From CAVPFA01 sp963703655 (lineage in GTDB: Bacteria; Actinomycetota; Acidimicrobiia; Acidimicrobiales; Bog-793), in contig CAVPFA010000003.1 of assembly GCA_963703655.1 (NCBI GenBank), positions 1,488,001 to 1,552,000 on the forward strand: DNA of 64,000 nt. Reading direction: 5' to 3'. The notes beneath the pieces were generated by a model. That model was not told the origin of the DNA, searched no databases, and worked only from the letters and a program-made list of their open reading frames with translations. The position numbers and the translations under genes were made by a program. Positions 7,265 through 15,970 of the stretch are shown in pieces. Each line of letters begins with the position of its first letter. Position 1 is the stretch's first letter.

Positions 7265-8692
7265 ATGAGGCTGGACCCAAATCAGATCGCCAACCTTCTC
7301 GGCTGGTGGGAGAACGAGGACGGGCCTCTGTTCAGGCGTTTGGCGGACGGGTTGCGCCGACTCGCCGAAGAGGGATATCTGGTCGACGGGAGCCCCCTCC
7401 CACCCGAACGCCAACTGGCACAGGCATTGGCGGTGAGCCGAAACACCGTGACAGCCGCCTACGCCTCCCTCCGCACAGAGGGCTGGATCGAGGCTCGCCA
7501 GGGCTCGGCCACGAGGATCTCCACCTCCCGGACGTCGGACGCAGCGGTGCACCGCGCCGACGGCGTCATGGCCACCCTGCTGCGCGAGCTTGGCAGCACC
7601 ACGATCGACCTGACCGTCGCCGCGCCCTCTGCTGCGCCCATCCTGTCCCGATCGCTCTCCGATCCCAGGTCGCTGCTCGCCGATCCGGACGTCCTGACCG
7701 AAGGCCATGGCTACCACGCCGCTGGGCATCCAGATCTCCGCCTGGCGGTCGCAGGTCTGCTCAGCGCTCAGGGCCTGCCGACGCATCGCGACCAGGTGAT
7801 GATCACCAACGGCGCCCAACAGGCCCTCTCACTGCTCATGACTGAGCTGATCCGGCCGGGAAGAGGCATTGCGATCGAGGAGGTCACCTACCCCGGGGTC
7901 ATCGACCTTGCCCTTCGATCAGGCGCTCATACGCACTACCTTCCCGTCGGCGCGGAAGGAGCAGACCCCGTTGCGCTTCAGGCAGCCAGTCGAGCGGGCC
8001 GCGTCGGCGCGGCAATCCTGGTACCGAACTTCCAGAACCCGACCGGTGCGGTCATGCCTGCGGAGACAAGGCGAATGCTCGTCGACCTAGCTCACGAGGA
8101 AGATTTCGTCATCGTCGATGACCGGACGCATACCGACCTCGATTTGGGAACGCCCCCGCCGCCGCCTCTTGGGTCTTTCGACGACCAGTCCCGAGTTGTG
8201 ACGATTGGCGGGATGTCCAAGCTCTACTGGGGCGGCCTCCGGATTGGATGGATCCGCGCTCGATCATCTCTTATCAATCGCCTGGTCGAGCAGAAGTCGT
8301 GCGGTGACCTCGGCACCTCCGCGCCGATGCAGGTCATCGCCGCCGAGCTCCTGCGCCATCACCACCAAGCCACACGCGAGTGGCGCAATGAGCAATTGCG
8401 TCGCTCGCTCGACGCGCTCGAGTCATCTCTGACGAAACTCATGCCCGATGCAGAGTGGGCGAGACCTTCCGGTGGTCCGAATCTTTGGATCCGGCTACCT
8501 GGCACTAATGCCCTCGAATTCAGCCACCGGGCGCTAAGGGCCGGGGTGGCCGTCATTGCCGGGCCGTTGCTCTCTGGCCGTCCGGGACGGGCGACGGACC
8601 GCATACGGGTTCCGTTCTACGCCGAGCCGGAGATTCTCACCGACGCCGTCACGCGCCTCGCCCACTGCTGGGCACAAACGCCCGGCCGGTGA
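7265..8692 (+). CDS. MocR/PdxR-type GntR regulator with aminotransferase-like domain
   Basis: Protein of 475 residues: GntR winged helix at about 10-80 (LPPERQLAQALAVSRNTVTAAYASLRTEGWIEARQGSATRIS), then a fold-type I aminotransferase-like domain from about 100. PLP contacts are visible: NFQNPTGAV, DDRTHTDL in place of the usual D-x-Y, and the lysine motif MSKLYWGGLRIGW. MocR proteins use PLP or its imine with a ligand as effector and rarely catalyse transamination. It is translationally coupled (GTGA overlap) to a PLP-dependent decarboxylase, so the decarboxylase substrate or product is a plausible effector. Two 24-bp palindromes lie directly upstream. Confidence 0.88.
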   Translation: MRLDPNQIANLLGWWENEDGPLFRRLADGLRRLAEEGYLVDGSPLPPERQLAQALAVSRNTVTAAYASLRTEGWIEARQGSATRISTSRTSDAAVHRADGVMATLLRELGSTTIDLTVAAPSAAPILSRSLSDPRSLLADPDVLTEGHGYHAAGHPDLRLAVAGLLSAQGLPTHRDQVMITNGAQQALSLLMTELIRPGRGIAIEEVTYPGVIDLALRSGAHTHYLPVGAEGADPVALQAASRAGRVGAAILVPNFQNPTGAVMPAETRRMLVDLAHEEDFVIVDDRTHTDLDLGTPPPPPLGSFDDQSRVVTIGGMSKLYWGGLRIGWIRARSSLINRLVEQKSCGDLGTSAPMQVIAAELLRHHHQATREWRNEQLRRSLDALESSLTKLMPDAEWARPSGGPNLWIRLPGTNALEFSHRALRAGVAVIAGPLLSGRPGRATDRIRVPFYAEPEILTDAVTRLAHCWAQTPGR

Positions 8693-10131
8693 CTGCGGAA
8701 CGTGCGGCACGGCCCGCCTCGGAAGAATGGAGAACACGTCACGTGAGCGAAATGGATGAGTTGCTCGTCGAGGCCGCCACAGCGTCTCGCCGATACATCA
8801 ACTCGCTTCGGGACCGAGCCGTCCGGGCCGAGCTGGACGTCGCCGAACTGCGGGAGATGATTGACACACGCCTTCCGGAGAAGGCGATAGCGGCCGTCGA
8901 CGTTCTGCGGGAGCTGATCCAACTCGGGGAGAGGGCGTCCGTTGCCACTGCGGGGCCCCGTTACTTCGGGTTCGTCAATGGCGGGACATTGCCGGCGGCG
9001 CTGGCGGCCGAGCTCCTAGCGGTCACCTGGGACCAGAATGCGGCGATGGCGGTGATGAGCCCGCTGGCAGGCGTGACCGAGGAGGTAGCGGGTCGTTGGA
9101 TCGTAGATCTCCTGGAACTCCCGACGACGGCCTCGATCGGGTTCGTGACCGGAGGCCAATCGGCGAATACCACCTGCCTCGCGACGGCACGGCACCACGT
9201 GCTTGCAGCTCATGACTGGGACGTCGAGATCCGGGGGCTGCGGAGCTCACCGCTGGTGCATTGCATCGTCGGGGCGGACCGTCACATCGCGGTCGATGCC
9301 GCCTTTCGTTCGATCGGGCTCGGCTCACCGACGGTAATCGTGGATGCCGACGAGCAAGGCCGCATGAGGCCTGGGTCGTTGGCCGAGGCTCTCGGATCAT
9401 CTGAGGGGCCGAAGATCGTCTGTCTGCAGGCCGGCAATGTCGTCACCGGCGCGTTCGACGCATTCGAGGAGCTCGTGGATCTTGCCCATCGAGCCGGGGC
9501 TTGGGTTCATGTCGACGGCGCATTCGGGGGCTGGGCACAAGCTTCGCCCGCCTACCGCCGCCTGACAGTGGGAATGAACTGCGCGGACTCGTGGGCGGTG
9601 GACGGCCACAAACTCCTGAACGTCCCCTACGACTGCGGCTACGCCATGACGGCGCACCCTGAGTCTCACCTCCGGACGTGTTCCAGCGACGCGAGCTACT
9701 TCGTCACCGGCGGTAAAGACGAACCCAGAGACGGCATGAACTGGGTACTCGAGCTTTCACGACGGGCCCGGGGAGTGGCCACCTATGCCGCGTTGAGATC
9801 CCTGGGACGCGCCGGTGTCGCGGACCTCGTCGAGCGGTGCTGTCGTAATGCGCAAAGGTTCGCAACGAGCGTGAGCGAGGAGCCCGGCATTGAAGTCGTC
9901 AACGACGTCGTCTTCAATCAGGTCGCCCTCCGTTTCGACGACAGCGACGCCCAGACGAGAGCCGTCGTCTCGGCTGTGCAGGAGGGCGGAACCTGTTGGG
10001 CGGGCGGCGCGACATGGCACGGGCAGACCGTCATGCGCTGGTCTGTATCGAATTGGTCGACAACGCCGAGCGACATCGACCAGTCCGCAAGAGCGGTGAT
10101 CGAGGCCCATCGCGCCGTTCGGTCACCGTGA
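8689..10131 (+). CDS. PLP-dependent group II decarboxylase (aromatic amino acid decarboxylase family)
   Basis: Protein of 480 residues of the DOPA/tryptophan/glutamate decarboxylase superfamily. Visible features are the N-terminal YFGFVNGGTLPAALAAELLA (substrate loop), VTGGQSANTTCLATAR (phosphate contact), HVDGAFGGWAQ (Asp to the pyridine nitrogen) and the PLP lysine in SWAVDGHKLLNVPYDCGY. The C-terminal small domain ends near MRWSVSNWSTT. GTG at 8689 overlaps the MocR stop, giving a two-gene operon. Substrate cannot be deduced; the family includes aromatic and other amino acid decarboxylases and also some carbon-nitrogen lyases. Confidence 0.85.
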   Translation: MTAERAARPASEEWRTRHVSEMDELLVEAATASRRYINSLRDRAVRAELDVAELREMIDTRLPEKAIAAVDVLRELIQLGERASVATAGPRYFGFVNGGTLPAALAAELLAVTWDQNAAMAVMSPLAGVTEEVAGRWIVDLLELPTTASIGFVTGGQSANTTCLATARHHVLAAHDWDVEIRGLRSSPLVHCIVGADRHIAVDAAFRSIGLGSPTVIVDADEQGRMRPGSLAEALGSSEGPKIVCLQAGNVVTGAFDAFEELVDLAHRAGAWVHVDGAFGGWAQASPAYRRLTVGMNCADSWAVDGHKLLNVPYDCGYAMTAHPESHLRTCSSDASYFVTGGKDEPRDGMNWVLELSRRARGVATYAALRSLGRAGVADLVERCCRNAQRFATSVSEEPGIEVVNDVVFNQVALRFDDSDAQTRAVVSAVQEGGTCWAGGATWHGQTVMRWSVSNWSTTPSDIDQSARAVIEAHRAVRSP

Positions 10132-10183
10132 TCGAAGAAGGCCTAGTCACGATTCGGTCGAGACCAGAACGCCGGCCGATGCA

Positions 10184-12947
10184 TCATCCGCGGTTGAAGG
10201 CCAGGTCGATGGCGGACCTCAGGTCAAGCCTTGTTCCTCTCCCGTACGCAGCCTCGAAGTCGACGTCCTCGAGGTGGGCGTGCGCCTTGTCCAGGCTCTG
10301 CTGGCGGTAGGCGTCCTCGGGGTCTTGCCAGGGCTCCCCACTGCTCCCGAGGAATGCGTCGGCGAAGCCGTGGAGGAGGGCAGATCGACGCCAATCGCCG
10401 GTGTCGGAGGCGTGGCAGGCAAGGCCGAGTGTTGCGTATGCAATGTCAGGGCCGTCGCCGACGCGATGGCTCTCTCGGAGCGCCCGTCGGAACGCCTCTG
10501 CCGTGGCGGCTTCGTCGCCTTCCTGACGAAGCACCCAACCCAGATTGATCATGGGGGTCGAGTTGTGAAGTCCAACGGCGGAGTTGGCCTCCTCTGCACG
10601 TTGCAGGAAGCGTCGCGCCGAAGGCAGATCGCCTTTTCGGAGACTGTAAACCCCCGCATTGTTGTAAAGGGTTCCGGCGAGGCTTTGATCACCGGATCGT
10701 TCGACGCACTCGATGGCTTCAGCCGTGAGCGCCTCGGTGCGATCGGGCTGCACCTGGTCGACACACATGAGAAGGAAGACGAGGGCGGGACCAAGCAGGC
10801 CGTCGTCGCCGATGCGCCTGGCCCGTTCCACCGCGGAATCGCCGTAAGCAACCCCGCGGCTTCGGCATTCCGGCGAAGTAGAGGTTGCAGCACAGGACCG
10901 TCCCAGCCTCGATGAGCAGGCGATCCTCCCCGAGCTGATCGGCGATCTCCATGGCTTGCTCGCCAAGGCGCAAGGCCAGTTCCATGTCGACCCCCCGGGC
11001 GACCATTGCTGTGCTCGCCAACGCCGCGCACCGTAACGAGGGATCAGCGCCGGCTTCGGGTCGCTCCAACGCAGGAACGAGCACGCCGAGCGCCCGTTCC
11101 CGCTGCATGTTCTCCGCCCAGAAACGGACAAGCGCCGCTCCGAACCGCAAGACTTGCTCGGTTCCCTCCGACACGTCGGCGGCGCCGGCTGCGTGGTCGA
11201 TCGCCCGCCAGATGTTCCCCTGCTCAGCGTTCAGCCTGCGGATCCACTTCACCTGCTCGCGCCCGGCGAACCCTGCCCCGGCGGCCTCGGCGACCGAGAG
11301 AAAGTAGCGGCAGTGCGCCTGGCTCAAGTTCGTCGGCCTCCGGCCCACCCGACTCGAGTGAGCCGCTCCGCTGCGAACTGGCGGATCGTCTCCAGCAGCC
11401 GGTAGCGAAGAGCACCGTCGGCGGGTTCCGCCACGACGAGGTTCTTGTCGACCAGAGAAGCCACGAGATCGGTGACCGCGAACACGTCGAGATCGCCGCC
11501 TGCGCAGACCGCCTCCGCGGCGTCGAGTTGGAACCCGTCGACGAACACAGACAGGCGCCGAAGCAGCTCCTGCTCCGGAGCCGTGAGCAGTGAGTACGAC
11601 CAGTCCACCGTTGCGAGCAACGTCTGCTGCCGGGGTAGGGCGTTGCGACTGCCGCTCCTGAGAAGGCGGAACCGCTGGTCGAGTCGATCATTGAGATCGG
11701 CCAGCGAGAGCGCGCCAAGCCGCGAAGCTGCTAGCTCGATCGCCAACGGCATGCCGTCGAGGCGCCGGCAGATCTCGGCGACAAGAGGCGCGGACTCCCT
11801 GTCGAGAACAAAGCCGACGCCCTGTGCCGCAGCCCGCTCCGCGAACAGGGCGACCGCGTCCGATCCGTGGGGGTCTTCCTCGCCAGTGTCGTCGTCCAAG
11901 TCGGGCAGAGACATCGAGGGCACCCGGTAGATGGTCTCTCCCGCGATGCCCAACGGCTCACGGCTGGTCGCCAGCAGACGGATCTCGGGGCACCGGCGCA
12001 AGACGGCGTCGGCGACCTTCGCGCAGGCGCCGATGAGGTGCTCGCAGTTGTCGAGCACGATAAGGGCTCGCTGGGACGCCAAGCCGGTAACCAAGATGTC
12101 GAGCGGGTCGACCCGAGCGCGTCGCCATCCCGAGAGCGTCAAGGATCGTCGATGCGACCGAGTCCTCGTTGGAGACCGGCGCGAGCTCGACGAGCCACAC
12201 CCCATCGCCCGATCCGTCGAGGAGCTCGGCAGCTACCTGTGTCGCCAACCTCGTCTTGCCCGCCCCCCCTGCCCCGGTGAGCGTCACGAGTCGGGTGTCC
12301 TCCACCAATTGGCGGAGCTCGGACAGCTCCCGCTCGCGCCCGACGAAGCTGGCCGGCTGGGCCGCGAGGTTGTTTGCCAGGGCCGGGTTGTCGAGAGAAC
12401 GCAACGGCGGGAACTCCGACTGAAGGCCGGCGACCTGCAACTGGTATATCTTCTCGGGCCGTCCCAGATCCTTCAAACGGTGGAGACCTAGGTCGCGCAG
12501 TGAGGCACCTTGTGGCAGCGAGTTCGCGACGAGGCCGGCTGCCGCCGACGAGACGAGGACTTGTCCGCCGTGGGCGACGGCCGCCACGCGGGCGGCGCGA
12601 TGAACCTCGAGTCCGACAAGACCGGTCGAGGTTGATTCGGCCTCACCGGCGTGGATCCCCATCCGCACACGGACCGGCTCGGCCGATGGCCAGCGGTGGG
12701 AGGAAAGCGCCCGCTGGGTCTCGATGGCGGCGGACATGCACGCGCTCGGCGAGGAGAACACGGCGAAGAACCCGTCTCCTTGGGTACCGATCTCTTTCCC
12801 GGCGTGGGCGACGAGCCCGGACCGGATCAGCGAGTGATGTTCGGCGAGGACCGAGGCGTAGGCCTCATGACCGAGACTCTGCAGCAACTGTGTCGAGCCC
12901 TCGATGTCGGTGAACAAGAAGGTGAGCGTGTCCGTGGAGGAGAGCAT
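10184..12947 (-). pseudogene. class III cyclase-ATPase-TPR signalling regulator, multiply frameshifted
   Basis: From ATG 12947: a class III nucleotide cyclase domain (FLFTDIEGST, GTQGDGFFAVF, VHRAARVAAVAHGG, where the usual VN is VH so catalysis is doubtful), then an NB-ARC/LuxR-type ATPase (GAGGAGKTRLA, ALIVLDNCEHL, LLATSREPL) and a helical TPR-like C-terminus (VGDGPDIAYATLGLACHASDTG). The match jumps frame near 12127, near 11340 and near 10868. The first and third can be repaired by removing one G from a GGG or GGGG run. If whole it would have about 920 residues. An intact relative with zinc ribbons lies at 36965-40579. It is either decaying or carries consensus errors. Confidence 0.75.
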
Positions 12948-13032
12948 AAGAGGTCGACCGGATCGCACGGCCGGCCACCGGATTCGCCAAGCGAGGCGCG
13001 GTACTCGCCTGGCCGGCCGGCGGAGGGAGTGG

Positions 13033-13119
13033 CGGAGGGAGTGGGATTCGAACCCACGGTGCCCTCGCGGACACAACGGTTTTCGAGACCGCCCGATTCG
13101 GCCACTCTCGCATCCCTCC
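13033..13119 (-). tRNA. tRNA-Ser (anticodon CGA)
   Basis: The reverse strand gives a class II tRNA of 87 nt: acceptor GGAGGGA pairing with TCCCTCC, D-arm GAGTGGCCGAATCGG, anticodon loop TCTCGAAAA with CGA, a long variable arm (TTGTGTCCGCGAGGGCACC region), and T-arm GTGGGTTCGAATCCCAC. Discriminator is G, and CCA is encoded at 13032-13030. The large variable arm and CGA fit serine UCG codons. It sits between the broken cyclase gene and tadA. Confidence 0.95.
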
Positions 13120-13131
13120 GGGCGGGTCAGG

Positions 13132-13590
13132 TTAGCCGACGACGTCGCGTCGGTCCGCGAAGAAGTCCCGCAGGAGCTGGCCCGCACGGTCGGCGTCCAC
13201 TCCGTGCACGACCTCGAACTCGTGGTTCAGGCGGGGGTCAGCGCTCAGGTTGTAGAGGGAGCCGCAAGCGCCGGCCTTGGAGTCGAACGCGCCGAAGACG
13301 AGACGGTCGATCCGAGCGAGCACGGCGGCACCGGCACACATCGGGCAAGGCTCGAGCGTCACCACGAGCGTGGCGCCGTCGAGACGCCAGGTGCCTAGCA
13401 CCTCCGCCGCGTCACGGAGGGCGAGGATCTCGGCATGAGCCGTCGGGTCGCTGCGCCTCTCACGTTCGTTGTGGCGCCGGGCGATGACCTGACCCTCCAC
13501 GACTACGACCGCTCCCACCGGGACGTCGCCGTGCTCGGGGGCGAGAGCGGCCTCGGCGAGAGCGACTGACATGGCTTGCGCGTCGGTCAC
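13132..13590 (-). CDS. tadA: tRNA-specific adenosine deaminase
   Basis: Cytidine deaminase-fold enzyme of 152 residues that converts A34 to inosine in tRNA-Arg(ACG). Zinc and catalytic motifs are clear: HAEILAL (His ligand and catalytic Glu) and EPCPMCAGA (two Cys ligands). Length fits TadA. GTG at 13590 is the furthest start; an internal ATG six codons in (MSVALAEAAL) is possible. Its start region overlaps the leader of the divergent phosphodiester glycosidase gene, and tRNA-Ser follows 12 bp downstream. Confidence 0.93.
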   Translation of the reverse strand: MTDAQAMSVALAEAALAPEHGDVPVGAVVVVEGQVIARRHNERERRSDPTAHAEILALRDAAEVLGTWRLDGATLVVTLEPCPMCAGAAVLARIDRLVFGAFDSKAGACGSLYNLSADPRLNHEFEVVHGVDADRAGQLLRDFFADRRDVVG

Positions 13591-13623
13591 GCCCGGAGCG
13601 TATCGGCGCCTGATCTGCGCGGG

Positions 13624-15171
13624 ATGCCCGAGATGGGCAATGCTCTGGGGGTGCCGCTCGGTTCATACTCGTCTCCCCGCGTCACGCGCCCCCCGGAACG
13701 GGAGCCGGCGTCGAGGGGCGGCTTTTGGGCAGCGGACTTCGCCGACGACGAGATCGACTGGGAGGAGCGACTGGAAAGGACTCTCAGCGGCGACCTTTCG
13801 CGTGCGCCGAGGCGGTCCGCTGCTCGCTTCCGGCGGTCCCGGACCGGCGCGCACCAGCGGGCGGTGCGCGGCGCCGGGCAGAAACGCGACAAGGCTCAGG
13901 GAGTCCACCTGCCGTCCTGGCGGGCGCACCGCAGGTACGTCCAGGCGCGAAGGCAGCAGCGCAGGCAGTTCCGCGTTCACCGTCGGACGCGCTGGGGTCG
14001 CCATCCGGTGGCCACCGGATCGCTCGTCGTGGTCGTCCTGCTGATGCCCATCTTGATCTCACTTGGGGGCGCGCTGGACAACCCCTCGCTCGGAACCGGC
14101 GTGTCGGCTCGAGTCGCCGAATGGTCTCGCGACCACGGCGCCGGGGGCCTGGTCACCTGGATCGAGAATCTCTACTACTCGCACCACGCGCCGCCGGTCG
14201 GGGGTCGGCCCTCCTCCCGCGCCATCCCTGCGCACCAAGTCGGGCCGGCCGCTACCGCCGCCGGTCGCGCCCCCGGCGATCGCGTCGTCAAGGGCGCCCT
14301 TCCGAAGCCGGTGCCACTTGTACCGTTCCCGCGCACTCCGCTCCCGGGCGAGGGCAAGTGGGTGCCGGCAGGACGACTGGTGGACGGGCTGGCCGGCGTG
14401 TACGCCACGTTCATGCGACCCGATGCCATCCACACGACAGTGGTGGACGGGATCGCCTGGCTCGACACCCACCTGCTCAACGCGAGGCTGTATTCGGGGA
14501 GCTACATCCCAGGCGGAGGCCCCTACAAGTACAACACCCCGCTTCCGCAGAGCGCCGAGTCAACCCTCGTCGCGGCGTTCAACGGCGGCTTCCGGTTGGG
14601 CGACTCGCAAGCCGGCTACTACACCGACGGGGTCACCGTTCGGCCGCTCGTCACCGGGGCGGCCTCCTTCGTCATATACAAGGACGGAACGGCCAACATC
14701 GGTGCCTGGGGCACCGAGGTGCACATGACCCCGGACGTGGTAGCGGTTCGTCAGCAACTGAGACTCCTCGTCGACAACGGTAGGGCGGCAGCGGGACTGG
14801 CGACCAACGAGAAGGCCCAGTGGGGCACGGTCCTTGGGAACTCCGTCTATGTTTCGCGTTCGGGCGTGGGAGTGACACGCGACGGAGCGCTCGTTTACGT
14901 GGGCGGACCGGACCTCGACGCCGTCGACCTCGCCGACCTGCTCGTGCGCGCGGGCGCCGTGCGCGCCATGGAGCTCGACATCAACTCGGAATGGGTGAAC
15001 TTCGCCACGTTCGATCCCGCCGTCACGGACGGTCTTGCCTCATTAGCCAACGCCCGTGATCTGCTGCCTTCGGCGGACATGACGGGCGCGTACCGGTACT
15101 TCATGAGCTACTGGGAGAGGGATTTCTTCACGTTCTCGGCCCGTTCGCTTCCGCTCGGGGCTCGGAGCTGA
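13624..15171 (+). CDS. membrane-anchored phosphodiester glycosidase family protein (paralogue 1)
   Basis: Protein of 515 residues. The first 130 are strongly basic and cytoplasmic; one TM helix follows (about 137-158, GSLVVVVLLMPILISLGGAL), then an exported domain. From about 245 it matches the NAGPA-like phosphodiester glycosidase (DUF2233) family: DGIAWLDTHLL, LYSGSYIPGGGPYKYNTPLP, LVAAFNGGFRL, GYYTDGVTV, ASFVIYKDGTANIGAWG, VRQQLRLLVDNG, GVTRDGALVYVGG and RAMELDINSEWVNFATF. Human NAGPA removes GlcNAc from mannose-phosphate diesters; bacterial relatives act on sugar-1-phosphate diester links. The substrate here is unknown. Two paralogues lie at 25748-28112. It converges with the DprE operon. 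ATG 13633 is an alternative start. Confidence 0.8.
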   Translation: MPEMGNALGVPLGSYSSPRVTRPPEREPASRGGFWAADFADDEIDWEERLERTLSGDLSRAPRRSAARFRRSRTGAHQRAVRGAGQKRDKAQGVHLPSWRAHRRYVQARRQQRRQFRVHRRTRWGRHPVATGSLVVVVLLMPILISLGGALDNPSLGTGVSARVAEWSRDHGAGGLVTWIENLYYSHHAPPVGGRPSSRAIPAHQVGPAATAAGRAPGDRVVKGALPKPVPLVPFPRTPLPGEGKWVPAGRLVDGLAGVYATFMRPDAIHTTVVDGIAWLDTHLLNARLYSGSYIPGGGPYKYNTPLPQSAESTLVAAFNGGFRLGDSQAGYYTDGVTVRPLVTGAASFVIYKDGTANIGAWGTEVHMTPDVVAVRQQLRLLVDNGRAAAGLATNEKAQWGTVLGNSVYVSRSGVGVTRDGALVYVGGPDLDAVDLADLLVRAGAVRAMELDINSEWVNFATFDPAVTDGLASLANARDLLPSADMTGAYRYFMSYWERDFFTFSARSLPLGARS

Positions 15172-15175
15172 GCCG

Positions 15176-15194
15176 CGCTCAGCCGCACTGAGCG
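15176..15194. terminator. hairpin between convergent genes
   Basis: CGCTCAG, a 5-base loop CCGCA, then CTGAGCG form a perfect 7-bp stem in the 37-bp gap between the glycosidase stop (15171) and the dprE2 stop (15209). No T-tract follows on either strand, so a bidirectional terminator is likely but not certain. Confidence 0.5.
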
Positions 15195-15208
15195 GGACTC
15201 ATCAAGGA

Positions 15209-15970
15209 TCAGCCCGGGATTCGGCGCCAGACCGAGCGCGGCAAAAGCCTGAGGATCCCGAACAAGTACCGCAGCCAGGAAGGTACCCACACCACGGCCG
15301 CGCCGGTCTCGAGACCGCGGAGAACGGCGTCGGCGACGTCGGAAGCGTCGATGACAAAAGGCGGGGGCTTGCGTCCAGCAGTCATCTTCGTTCTCACGTA
15401 GCCGGGCCGTACCACCGTCACCTCCACGCCGCTGCCGGCGAGCGCGTCCGCAAGTCCCAGCGCGAACCCGTCGAGACCCGCCTTGGCTGCTCCGTAGACG
15501 AAGTTGGCGGCGCGCACGCGGTAACCAGCCACCGACGAGAGCACGACGATCCGGCCGTCTCCCTGCGCACAGAGCACCCGCGCGAAGGCCGTCATCGCAG
15601 CCGCCGGACCGCTGAAGTTCGTCGCTGCCAGCGAAGCGACGGTGGGAGCGTCGAGCTCGGTGAGCTCTGCTGTCCCGAGCTCGCCGGCTGCGATGAGCAC
15701 GAGGTCGATGTGACCGACCCGCTGCGCGGCCTCGTCGGCGAAGGCCTCGAGAGTGCCGATCCTGGTCACGTCGATCCGCTCCGTCAGGACCTTTGCGACC
15801 GACAGAGCGCGGAGCTCCTCAGCGGCCTCTTGGAGACTCTGGTCGTTCCTTCCCGCGAGGAGGGCCGAGCTCAGCCTCCGGCCGGCAAGGGAACGGAGGA
15901 TCGCCCGGGACAGATCGGAGCCACCGCCGACCACGACCACCGTCTGTGGCATGCCCGTGACGTCGTTCAC
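15209..15970 (-). CDS. dprE2: decaprenylphospho-beta-D-erythro-pentofuranosid-2-ulose 2-reductase
   Basis: Short-chain dehydrogenase of 253 residues that completes the epimerisation of decaprenyl-phospho-ribose to decaprenyl-phospho-arabinose using NADH. Visible: nucleotide motif VVVVGGGSDLSRAIL, IAAGELG, catalytic serine in VLSSVAGYRVR, YGAAKAG with the Tyr-x-x-x-Lys pair, and VVRPGYVRTKMT. The C-terminal membrane-associating stretch WVPSWLRYLFGILRLLP is typical of DprE2. GTG at 15970 overlaps the dprE1 stop (GTGA); ATG at 15952 is an alternative. It is third in an operon with DPPR synthase and dprE1. Confidence 0.9.
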   Translation of the reverse strand: MNDVTGMPQTVVVVGGGSDLSRAILRSLAGRRLSSALLAGRNDQSLQEAAEELRALSVAKVLTERIDVTRIGTLEAFADEAAQRVGHIDLVLIAAGELGTAELTELDAPTVASLAATNFSGPAAAMTAFARVLCAQGDGRIVVLSSVAGYRVRAANFVYGAAKAGLDGFALGLADALAGSGVEVTVVRPGYVRTKMTAGRKPPPFVIDASDVADAVLRGLETGAAVVWVPSWLRYLFGILRLLPRSVWRRIPG

